Source of the DNA: an uncultured Eubacteriales bacterium | GTDB lineage: Bacteria > Bacillota > Clostridia > Oscillospirales > Acutalibacteraceae | Length of the DNA: 59,176 bases | Direction of reading: 5' to 3' | NCBI GenBank assembly: GCA_934643185.1 | Contig: CAKUBN010000009.1 | Span: 1-59,176, forward strand | Shown here: positions 45,669-52,291 of the stretch, piece by piece | Numbering within the stretch: the stretch's first letter is position 1 | Layout: the number at the start of each line of letters is the position of its first letter | Position numbers and translations under genes: made by a program | The notes under the pieces: model-generated | The model's input: only the letters and a program-made list of their open reading frames with translations | What the model was told of the DNA's origin: nothing | Databases searched by the model: none

Positions 45669-45699
45669 AAAGTATTGAAAAGAAAGGAATTTAAACTCT

Positions 45700-46413
45700 A
45701 TGCAGATCACTTTTCTCGGTGCAAGCCACGGCGTGCCGGAGGCGAATCGCCGCTGCTCCTGCACCTTGATCGAAACGAACGGCCGATATTATTTCATCGA
45801 TATGGGCGTCAACGCCATCGATGCCCTGCGCACACGCGGCATCGAGGTGGAGGACGTCAAGGGCATCTTCATCACGCATATGCACGGCGACCACACAAAC
45901 GGGCTCGTCTCGTTTATTGACCTCATCAGCTGGTATTTTAAAAATGCCGACCCCGAAATTTACCTGCCGAATTTGGAGGGCATTGAAGCCATCCGTGCGT
46001 GGCTCAGGGCGAATCACTGCGAAATGCGCGATTTGCGCTTTAAAACGGTCACGGACGGCGTCATGTTCGACGACGGCTATTTGAAGGTCACCGCTGTGCC
46101 CACCCAGCATTGCCCGGATTCCCATGCGTTTTTCGTGGAGGCCGAGGGCAAGGCCGTGCTGTTCACGGGTGACTTAAAGCACCCCACTGCCGATTTCCCG
46201 GCCATCGCCAAAGAAAAGCCGACTGAATTTGTCGTGTGCGAGGCCGCGCACTTCCCGGCGACCGACTACGCGCCCGTTTTGGCCGCCTGCCCCACAAAGC
46301 AGGTGCTCGTCAACCACTACGCACCGTGGAATATCCCGAACATCATGCAGCTTGCGGAAACGCTCGCGCTGCCCGTCAAATTCGTGAACGACGGCATGCA
46401 GATCACACTTTAA
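45700..46413 (+). CDS. MBL-fold metal-dependent hydrolase
   Basis: A 237-residue metallo-beta-lactamase-fold protein of the RNase Z/phosphodiesterase-like branch. The N-terminus is MQITFLGASHGVPEANRRCS, the metal motif FITHMHGDHTNG, a later VPTQHCPDSHAF, GDLKHP and LVNHYAPW. The substrate is unknown; RNase Z-like and YcbX-type phosphodiesterases are possibilities. AAAGGAA lies upstream of the ATG. Its 5' leader contains repeat R4. Confidence 0.83.
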   Translation: MQITFLGASHGVPEANRRCSCTLIETNGRYYFIDMGVNAIDALRTRGIEVEDVKGIFITHMHGDHTNGLVSFIDLISWYFKNADPEIYLPNLEGIEAIRAWLRANHCEMRDLRFKTVTDGVMFDDGYLKVTAVPTQHCPDSHAFFVEAEGKAVLFTGDLKHPTADFPAIAKEKPTEFVVCEAAHFPATDYAPVLAACPTKQVLVNHYAPWNIPNIMQLAETLALPVKFVNDGMQITL

Positions 46414-46423
46414 TTTCATACGC

Positions 46424-46459
46424 AAAAAGGTCTGCCCTGTTTTGGTGAGCAGACCTTTT
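46424..46459. terminator. bidirectional terminator
   Basis: AAAAGGTCTGC/GCAGACCTTTT with a 13-nt loop and T-runs on both strands, between the convergent MBL and PHP genes. Confidence 0.82.
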
Positions 46460-46463
46460 CCTT

Positions 46464-47345
46464 TTATTTTTTGTTGACTGGGTAAACACCCGACCAGCCA
46501 GAATTGCCGTCTTTGTCTTTCAGCTCCACGCGCACGAATGTGTCCGTGGGCTTCACCTGATACGTCGCTTCCGTTATATGCTCGCCCACCGTCGCGCGGT
46601 CGCCCGCCCAAACGGTATCGGTGAAGAACACGACCTCCTGCACCGGCGAAGTATGCACCGTGACTGTGCCGTTTTCGATCTCCACGCGGAAATTCGGCCC
46701 CTGCGTCGCGTAGAAGCGGTTCGCGCGGATGGCCTCCAAAACGCCCTCGCGCGTCAGCGTGTCCGCCTGCACCATGATATAGGAGCGCGTCTCGTCGCCC
46801 GTGTAGTGGTGCGCATCGTCCGCCGCCATGCACGGCAGGTAGTGCCCCAAAAGCGCCATTTCGTCGAAAAACACGCCGGAATACGGGCGGCAGTTCCACG
46901 GCAGGCCAGAAGTCGTGTTGTAAATTTCGCATCCGTCAATGCCGTGCAGCTTCACGACCTCTGAAGCGCGGTCCAGCGACCACGCGGGGTGCGCCAAAAT
47001 AGCGATGCCGTTCACGTTGTGGATCTCATCGATGATCTTCTGCGCGGAAAGCTCCGGCGCACGCTTCGTAAGCGCGGGCGCTTTCTCCATGCCGATGCCG
47101 ACAATGTGGTAAATGCCCTCCTGCACCGTGCGGCCCACGTCAAACTCCGTGCCGTTCAAGAGGAGAAAATCTTCCTCCTGCCGCCCCTCGCCGTGAAACC
47201 AGTGGTCGGTCAGCGCGAGAAAATCATAGCCCTTTGATTTATATAATTCAATCGTTTTCTCCGGCGTATACGCGCCGTCCGAGTTCGTCGTGTGGGTGTG
47301 CAAGTTGCCCTTGTACCAAGTCTTGCCGAACGCATCCGTAAACAT
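46464..47345 (-). CDS. PHP-domain metal-dependent phosphoesterase
   Basis: 293 residues. The PHP signature is YKGNLHTHTTNSDG, with LALTDHWFHG, AILAHPAWSLDR and CMAADDAHHYTG as further metal-ligand regions. The C-terminal about 85 residues form a beta-rich extension (VRVELKDKDGNSGWSGVY). Relatives hydrolyse phosphoesters of nucleotides or histidinol; the substrate is not assignable. The start follows GGGGGAAAG. It faces the MBL gene across a shared terminator. Confidence 0.85.
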   Translation of the reverse strand: MFTDAFGKTWYKGNLHTHTTNSDGAYTPEKTIELYKSKGYDFLALTDHWFHGEGRQEEDFLLLNGTEFDVGRTVQEGIYHIVGIGMEKAPALTKRAPELSAQKIIDEIHNVNGIAILAHPAWSLDRASEVVKLHGIDGCEIYNTTSGLPWNCRPYSGVFFDEMALLGHYLPCMAADDAHHYTGDETRSYIMVQADTLTREGVLEAIRANRFYATQGPNFRVEIENGTVTVHTSPVQEVVFFTDTVWAGDRATVGEHITEATYQVKPTDTFVRVELKDKDGNSGWSGVYPVNKK

Positions 47346-47383
47346 AGTCTTTCCCCCATCCCGCTTTGCGGTTCTTTGGGATT

Positions 47384-47412
47384 ATCATAGCACGATGAAA
47401 TTTTGAACGCAA
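47384..47412 (-). promoter_or_regulatory. promoter of the PHP gene
   Basis: TTGCGT (47407-47412), 17 nt, TATGAT (47384-47389) on the minus strand, about 40 nt before the start. Confidence 0.45.
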
Positions 47413-47420
47413 GTCAAAAT

Positions 47421-47662
47421 ACAGCGTAGCAACAAATAAAGTCTTTGATCAACCTTTCTTCGAGAAAGGTCGTGGAATCCAAGGGCAAAGCCCTTGGTCG
47501 TCGTCCGCAGACGACGAAAACTTTTTGCCTACCCTCCTAGTTTTTGCGAACACAACAGGATTTCGCTTTCTGCGGAAAGCGACTTGGGGCGTTGCCCCGA
47601 GACCCCACAAGTTTTCTGAAGAAAACTTGACTAAAGACTTTTGCGTCCGCTTTCACGCTGCC
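47421..47662. repeat. multi-hairpin intergenic repeat, copy R5 (two opposed half copies)
   Basis: A plus-strand half (5' block GCGTAGCAACAAATAAAGTC, A CAACCTTTCT/AGAAAGGTCG, B CCAAGGGC/GCCCTTGG, C CGTCGT/ACGACG with loop CCGCAG, linker TTTTTGCCTACC) meets a minus-strand half near 47550. The latter has C TCGCTTT/AAAGCGA, B CTTGGGGC/GCCCCAAG, A CAAGTTTTC/GAAAACTTG and 5' block GGCAGCGTGAAAGCGGAC. Modules D-F are absent from both halves. Confidence 0.8.
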
Positions 47663-47669
47663 TATGCGT

Positions 47670-48239
47670 TTACGCTTTCACCGTGCTCGGTGCTTCGATC
47701 AGCTTTGCTTTCTGCAATGCGACGACAACGGCCGGGACCAGAATGAGCTGCACCACGATGCCCGGGATCGCGTTTAACAGCGCGCCGGAGATGAACGCCG
47801 CAAACGTGAACGCACCTGCATCCGCCGCGATGCCGCTGAGGATCACCTTCACGATGCCCCAAACGATTCTGCCCGCGACCATGGCGGTCAAAAGGCTGCC
47901 GTACAGCGCGCCGACGGTCTGTTTTTTGAACACCTTGCGGTACATAAGGCCGCTTACAAGGCCATATGTCAAAAGCTCAAACGCCATGGCAATAGCGGTG
48001 TAGAACGGCGGCATGCCGAACATCACCATGCGCAGCAGCGGGGCGATAAAGCCCACGACCGCGCCTACCGGGCCGCCGCACACAAAGCCCGCAAGCAAAA
48101 TGGGCAAATGCATCGGGCACAGCATCGCGCCGATCTGCGGTATCTGCCCGATGAAAAACGGCAGCACTAACGCAAGCGCCAGAAAAAGCGCGCCAAGCAC
48201 AAGGTTTTTAACGGAAAATTTGCTGTTTGAACGGTTCAT
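47670..48239 (-). CDS. ECF transporter S component
   Basis: 189 residues with about six hydrophobic segments and the ECF-S pattern: LVLGALFLALALVLPFF, MHLPILLAGFVCGGPVGAV, AMAFELLTYGLVSGLMY and an Arg/Lys-bordered end. S components give substrate specificity (a vitamin or trace metabolite) to shared EcfAA'T modules, none of which are in the window. Subtype cannot be read with confidence; PanT/FolT-like spacing is possible. It has a long leader with an attenuator-like hairpin just before the start, suggesting ligand-controlled expression. Confidence 0.8.
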   Translation of the reverse strand: MNRSNSKFSVKNLVLGALFLALALVLPFFIGQIPQIGAMLCPMHLPILLAGFVCGGPVGAVVGFIAPLLRMVMFGMPPFYTAIAMAFELLTYGLVSGLMYRKVFKKQTVGALYGSLLTAMVAGRIVWGIVKVILSGIAADAGAFTFAAFISGALLNAIPGIVVQLILVPAVVVALQKAKLIEAPSTVKA

Positions 48240-48248
48240 TGAAATACC

Positions 48249-48404
48249 CTCCCAGATACAAAAAGACCACGAAGCATTTCGCCCATGCCGAGCGAAAAGA
48301 CCTTCGTGGTCTAATTTTTAAAGTGGCTTTAAAATACTTTCAAGCGACGTTTTGCCGCACAGCCTTTTGGCCGCTACCGCTTCCTGCGGATTATTCTGAA
48401 ATGT
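48249..48404 (-). promoter_or_regulatory. candidate riboswitch/attenuator leader of the ECF gene
   Basis: The about 150-nt minus-strand leader has an upstream region with CCGCA/TGCGG closing pairs (48359-48391) and a long strong hairpin AGACCACGAAG/CTTCGTGGTCT (48262-48312) followed by TTTTTGT, a textbook intrinsic terminator only about 10 nt before the GGGAGGG ribosome site. I could not match it to TPP, FMN, THF, preQ1, cobalamin or T-box consensus. Confidence 0.6.
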
Positions 48405-48433
48405 ATTGTAGCACAAGTTAATCTTAAAGTCAA
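48405..48433 (-). promoter_or_regulatory. promoter of the ECF S-component gene
   Basis: TTGACT (48428-48433), 17 nt, TACAAT (48405-48410) on the minus strand, starting the structured leader. Confidence 0.7.
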
Positions 48434-48463
48434 CTACCAAATTTCAATTTTGCCGAAACAAAA

Positions 48464-49174
48464 TTACTTTCCTGCGCTGAGGATGACCGTAACGTCCGGG
48501 TGCAGCTGCAAAACGGAAGCCGGCACCTCCGGCGTGACCTTGCCAAAGCAAGCCTTTTCGACGATCTCCGCCTTATCCGGGCCCGCGATGAGCAGGATCT
48601 TCTTCGCCTTCATAATGGTGCCGATGCCCATGGTGATGGCCTGCGTCGGCACATCCTCGCGGCGCTCAAACAGACGGGAGTTCGCGTTGATGGTGCTCTC
48701 CGTCAGCTGCACGGTGTGTACCGTTGCCGGGAAGTTATCGGTCGGCTCGTTAAAGCCGATGTGGCCGTTGTGGCCGATGCCGAGCAGCTGCAGGTCGATG
48801 CCGCCGAGGGACTGAATGAAGCTCTCGTAGCGCACAGCCTCTTCCTCAAGGTCATCCGCGTGGCCGTTCGGCACATGCGTGTTCGCCTTGTCGATATTCA
48901 CGTGGTCAAACAGGTTGTCGTTCATGAAGTAACGGTAGCTGTTCGGGTTCGTGCCGTCCAGGCCGCAGTATTCGTCGAGGTTCACGGTGCGCACTTCGGA
49001 GAAATCCAGCACGCCGTCCTCATAGCTCTTTACAAGGTCCTTATAGGTACCGATCGGCGAGGAGCCCGTTGCAAGGCCCAGCACACAGTTCGGCTTCAAA
49101 AGCACCTGACCGCCGATGATGCCGGCTGCAATGGCGCTCATTTCTTCATAGGTTTCCGTTTTGATAATACGCAT
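48464..49174 (-). CDS. nagB: glucosamine-6-phosphate deaminase
   Basis: 236 residues. It converts glucosamine 6-phosphate to fructose 6-phosphate and ammonia. Signatures are LGLATGSSPIGTYKDL, VNLDEYCGLDGTNPNSYRYF (catalytic Asp), LGIGHNGHIGFNEP (catalytic His) and TMGIGTIMKAKKI. The length is that of the short Gram-positive form lacking the E. coli allosteric tail. ATG 49174 (MRIIKTE) has AAGGA at 11 nt; the ATG four codons earlier abuts that box. No nagA or PTS gene is adjacent. Confidence 0.94.
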   Translation of the reverse strand: MRIIKTETYEEMSAIAAGIIGGQVLLKPNCVLGLATGSSPIGTYKDLVKSYEDGVLDFSEVRTVNLDEYCGLDGTNPNSYRYFMNDNLFDHVNIDKANTHVPNGHADDLEEEAVRYESFIQSLGGIDLQLLGIGHNGHIGFNEPTDNFPATVHTVQLTESTINANSRLFERREDVPTQAITMGIGTIMKAKKILLIAGPDKAEIVEKACFGKVTPEVPASVLQLHPDVTVILSAGK

Positions 49175-49253
49175 TTGAATATTCATCCTTTCAACACAGT
49201 AAAGCGCCGGCCTTATGCCGTGCGCGTTTTTACCCAAAGAGTTTCTATCTACA

Positions 49254-49281
49254 ACTATACCATAAAAATCGCAAAAGTAAA
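49254..49281 (-). promoter_or_regulatory. nagB promoter
   Basis: TTTACT (49276-49281), 16 nt, TATAGT (49254-49259) on the minus strand, about 80 nt before nagB. Confidence 0.5.
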
Positions 49282-49323
49282 GGCATTCCCGCAGAAAACC
49301 GCGAAACGGTCCCCGGAAATGCC
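49282..49323 (-). terminator. terminator-like hairpin after the EamA gene
   Basis: GGCATTTCC/GGAATGCC outer stem with an inner ACCG/CGGT stem, followed on the minus strand by TTTACTTTTG. It directly abuts the nagB -35. Confidence 0.55.
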
Positions 49324-49333
49324 CGAAAATTCT

Positions 49334-50242
49334 TTATACTGCCTTGTTCTTTTTCGGCGCCTCAAGCGGGATTTGCGCCAAAATGACTGCCGCAAACACC
49401 AAAATGCAGCCCAAAAGCTCGCGCCCGCTCATGCTTTGCCCGAGGATCAGCCAGCCGGAAAGCGCCGCAAATACAGATTCAAGGCTCATGATGAGCGACG
49501 CCACCGCAGGCGGGGTATCCTTCTGCCCCAAAATCTGGAGCGTGTACCCCACGCCGCTCGACATCAGGCCTGTGTAAAGCAGCGGCCCCGCGCTTTTTAA
49601 AATATCTGAAAGCGTAAACGACTCGGAAAACAGCGCCGCTGCCGTGCAAAGCACGCCGCAGACTAAAAACTGCACGCACGAAAGCGCCACGCCGTTCACC
49701 TTCGGCGAGAAATGGTCGATGATGAGGATATGTACGGAAAAGCCCAGCGCGCACAAAATGACGAGCAGATCGCCCGGCGCGATGGTAAAGCCCTCCTGTA
49801 CGCTCAAGAGATACGTGCCCGCCGCCGCAATGACAACGCTTACCCAAACCGTCGGCGGTACGCGTTTTTTGAGGAACAGGCCGAGGATCGGCACGATCAC
49901 AATGTAAAGCGCCGTTAAAAAGCCGGCCTTGCCCACCGTCGTAAAGCTTATGCCGAACTGCTGCAGGTTAGAGGCCACGGCAAGCGCCGTGCCGCACAGG
50001 ACGCCGCCCACCCACAGGGTCTTGCGGCTTTGCTTTTTCTCTTCATCCGTCTGTGTTTTCTCCGGCGCCTTGCGCTGCATAAACAGCAGCACGGGCAAAA
50101 GCGCCAGCGCGGCAATGAAATTGCGCACGCCGTTAAACGCAAACGGGCCCAAATGGTCCATGCCGAGGCTTTGCGCCACAAACGCCGTGCCCCAAATGAG
50201 GGCGGTGATCGTCAGGAGCAAAGCTCCGCGAAATTGCTTCAT
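49334..50242 (-). CDS. EamA/DMT-family transporter
   Basis: 302 residues with about ten TM helices arranged as two EamA repeats; the first repeat has ALIWGTAFVAQSLGMDHLGP and GKAGFLTALYIVIVPILG, the second ALGFSVHILIIDHFSPK and SGVGYTLQILGQKDTPP with LESVFAALSGWLILGQ. Drug/metabolite exporters of this type move amino acids or small metabolites; substrate unknown. It starts 24 bp after the MATE gene, so both are probably one unit. Confidence 0.88.
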   Translation of the reverse strand: MKQFRGALLLTITALIWGTAFVAQSLGMDHLGPFAFNGVRNFIAALALLPVLLFMQRKAPEKTQTDEEKKQSRKTLWVGGVLCGTALAVASNLQQFGISFTTVGKAGFLTALYIVIVPILGLFLKKRVPPTVWVSVVIAAAGTYLLSVQEGFTIAPGDLLVILCALGFSVHILIIDHFSPKVNGVALSCVQFLVCGVLCTAAALFSESFTLSDILKSAGPLLYTGLMSSGVGYTLQILGQKDTPPAVASLIMSLESVFAALSGWLILGQSMSGRELLGCILVFAAVILAQIPLEAPKKNKAV

Positions 50243-50266
50243 GAAAATTCCCTTTAAGTCGTTGGT

Positions 50267-51628
50267 TTACGCTTCGTTCGTCTCGCGCGTCAGGTTCTTC
50301 ATCCAGTTATACCGGTTGATCTTCACCACGGCAACGAAGCATTTTAAGATCTGGTCGCACTTCAGGCACGCAAACACCACCCAAGGCGGCGCGCCGAGGT
50401 AGGACGCAAGAATGGCGGACGGCAGCACCACAAGGAACACAAAGATCGTGTCGTTGCGAAATACAAACGAAATGTCGCCGCCGGATTTCACAAGGCCAAA
50501 CAGGCACGCCGCCTGGTAGCACGTGCCGATGATCGTGACGGAAATGACGTTGATGAACTCACGTGCATACGCAACCGCCGCGTCGCTCGCGCCGTACAGC
50601 CCGATGAACGGGTCGCGCAGGAAGTGCACCGCAATGCCGGAAAGGATGCCGAGGCCAAGGAAAATGACCTGCGTCGTGCGGGAATACTCGCGAATTTTGT
50701 CCATGCGCCCGGAGCCGACCGTTTTGCCGGTGATGATGCCCACCGCACTCGAAAGGCCGTTCATCGCAATATACATCATGTTGTGCAGCATGTTCGCGAT
50801 GCTCACCGCCGCAATAACGCCCGCGTCGAAGCGGCCAAGGATCATCGTCTGGCCCAGCATGTTGACAGACCACACGACCTGCCCGCCCATGATGGGCAAA
50901 CCGTAGCGCAGAAAGTCGCGCGTCAGCTCGCCGCCGCGCTTTAAGAGGTCGGCAAAGCGGAGCTTCAATTTCTTATCGATGCAGCGCACGTAAACGACCA
51001 TGACGACCGCCTCAATAACGCGCGAAAACAGCGTCGCGATCGCCGCGCCGGTCACGCCAAGTGCCGGGAAGCCGAGCTTGCCAAAAATCAAAATATAGTT
51101 GCAGACAACGTTCACGATGAGCGTCACAAATGAAACGTACAGGCCGATCTTCGCCGTCTCCACCGCGCGCATCGTCGCCACCATCACCTGCGAAATGCAG
51201 AAGAAAATGTACGAAAGGCTCACCACGCGCACGTAGACCGTACCCGCTTCAATGACCGACGCGTCGCTTGTAAACAGCGATACGATCTGTGACGGCAGGA
51301 AAAACGCCGTTACCGTCACTACCAAACCGATGAGCAAAGCAAAGCGCACGCCGATGGCCGCAATGCGGCGAATGCTCTTCGTGTCGCGCTTGCCCCAATA
51401 CTGCGCGGCCAAAATGAGGATCGCGCCCTCAATGCCGCCGATGAACATCTGCAGCAGCGTCTGCAGCTGGCTGCCCACATACACGCCGGAGATTGCACTG
51501 TCGCCGAGCGTGCCGATCATCACGTTATCCGCAAGGCCGACCGCAAAGGTCACGGCGTTTTGCAGCGCGATCGGTATCGCGAGCGTGATGAGCGTTTTGT
51601 AAAAGCTCTTGTCTCTTGTGAAAAACAT
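50267..51628 (-). CDS. MATE-family efflux transporter
   Basis: 453 residues with twelve predicted TM helices in two MatE halves: LAIPIALQNAVTFAVGLADN with GSQLQTLLQMFIGG in the first, and GLPIMGGQVVWSVNMLGQTM with ISVTIIGTCYQAACLFGLVK in the second. Cation-coupled export of drugs or metabolites is the family role. ATG 51628 (MFFTRDKS) has GGGGAGG upstream. First gene of a MATE-EamA unit behind a strong promoter. Confidence 0.9.
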   Translation of the reverse strand: MFFTRDKSFYKTLITLAIPIALQNAVTFAVGLADNVMIGTLGDSAISGVYVGSQLQTLLQMFIGGIEGAILILAAQYWGKRDTKSIRRIAAIGVRFALLIGLVVTVTAFFLPSQIVSLFTSDASVIEAGTVYVRVVSLSYIFFCISQVMVATMRAVETAKIGLYVSFVTLIVNVVCNYILIFGKLGFPALGVTGAAIATLFSRVIEAVVMVVYVRCIDKKLKLRFADLLKRGGELTRDFLRYGLPIMGGQVVWSVNMLGQTMILGRFDAGVIAAVSIANMLHNMMYIAMNGLSSAVGIITGKTVGSGRMDKIREYSRTTQVIFLGLGILSGIAVHFLRDPFIGLYGASDAAVAYAREFINVISVTIIGTCYQAACLFGLVKSGGDISFVFRNDTIFVFLVVLPSAILASYLGAPPWVVFACLKCDQILKCFVAVVKINRYNWMKNLTRETNEA

Positions 51629-51693
51629 GTTTCCTCCCCGGGGCCTGCGCCCCAAACTCAATACAATACCGCACAAAAGTGCATCTGCTTCTG

Positions 51694-51722
51694 ATTATAA
51701 AAAAACGCGGAAGAAAAGTCAA
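51694..51722 (-). promoter_or_regulatory. promoter of the MATE-EamA unit
   Basis: TTGACT (51717-51722), 17 nt, perfect TATAAT (51694-51699) on the minus strand. A GCACTTTTGTGC-like small hairpin sits in the leader. Confidence 0.7.
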
Positions 51723-51787
51723 TCTATAAAGAAAGCTTTTCCAAAAAGAGATAAGAAAATCCACCTAAGCTGACGGCAACCTTGGCT

Positions 51788-51991
51788 AAAAGTCTTTAGT
51801 CAAGTTTTCTTCGAGAAAACTTGCGGAATCCAAGGGCAGCGCCCTTGGTCGAGCTCCGCAGAGCTCGAAACTCTTTTGCCTACCAATAGATCAGGAGGGG
51901 AATTTTGAACGTCCGGTGGACGTTCAAAATCGGGGGACCCTATCAAGGGGTCCCCCGAAAGGCGAATTGCATGAGCCTTTCAAAAAAGCAC
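51788..51991 (+). repeat. multi-hairpin intergenic repeat, copy R6 (near complete)
   Basis: It starts at TAAAAGTCTTTAGTCAAG. A (CAAGTTTTCT/AGAAAACTTG), B (CCAAGGGC/GCCCTTGG), C (CGAGCT/AGCTCG, loop CCGC), linker CTTTTGCCTACC...ATCAGGAGGGG, D (ATTTTGAACGTCC/GGACGTTCAAAAT), E (CGGGGGACCC/GGGTCCCCCG), an imperfect F (AAAGGC/GCCTTT) and the terminal AAAAAAGCAC. The 5' block GTAGCGTGGAACGG is missing. Confidence 0.85.
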
Positions 51992-52043
51992 CGCACCCGC
52001 GTTTTCCCCTGAAAATGCGACGATTTTTTATGCTTGTGTGTAT

Positions 52044-52245
52044 AAAAAAGGGCGGCCACGCCGCCCTTAGGGGAACCCTTAATAGGTTCCCCTACAACTT
52101 GAACGTCCCCCGGGCGTTCAAGTTTACCCTTCCGATTTTCTGTTAGGCAAAAGATTTCGCCATTTGCGAATGGCGACTCAAGGCTCTGCCTTGAGAATCC
52201 GCCGCCTTTGAAAAGGCGGGCGAAACTTTATTTGTCCGCTTTCAC
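52044..52245 (-). repeat. multi-hairpin intergenic repeat, copy R7 (complete, inverted)
   Basis: Minus-strand reading: 5' block GTGAAAGCGGACAAATAAAG, A (CCGCCTTTT/AAAGGCGG), B (CTCAAGGC/GCCTTGAG), C (CGCCATT/AATGGCG), linker TTTTGCCTAAC...AATCGGAAGGG, D (AACTTGAACG/CGTTCAAGTT), E (AGGGGAACC/GGTTCCCCT), F (AAGGGCGGC/GCCGCCCTT) followed by T6. It forms an inverted pair with R6 across 52 bp; that 52-bp spacer shows no gene. Confidence 0.85.
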
Positions 52246-52252
52246 ATACAAA

Positions 52253-52276
52253 AAGGGCGGTCTTGTGACCGCCCTT
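52253..52276 (-). terminator. intrinsic terminator of the lipoprotein gene
   Basis: A perfect 10-bp stem AAGGGCGGTC/GACCGCCCTT with loop TTGT and a T-run on the minus strand. Confidence 0.82.
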
Positions 52277-52291
52277 CCATGCTCTTCAATT

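Noticed and set aside
38738..52245. CRISPR array interpretation of the repeats
   Set aside because: Copies are 200 bp or longer, unevenly spaced, in both orientations, with internal hairpins and no spacers; no cas genes are present.
33302..52245. Insertion sequence with transposase for the repeat family
   Set aside because: No transposase-like reading frame lies within or between the copies in this window.
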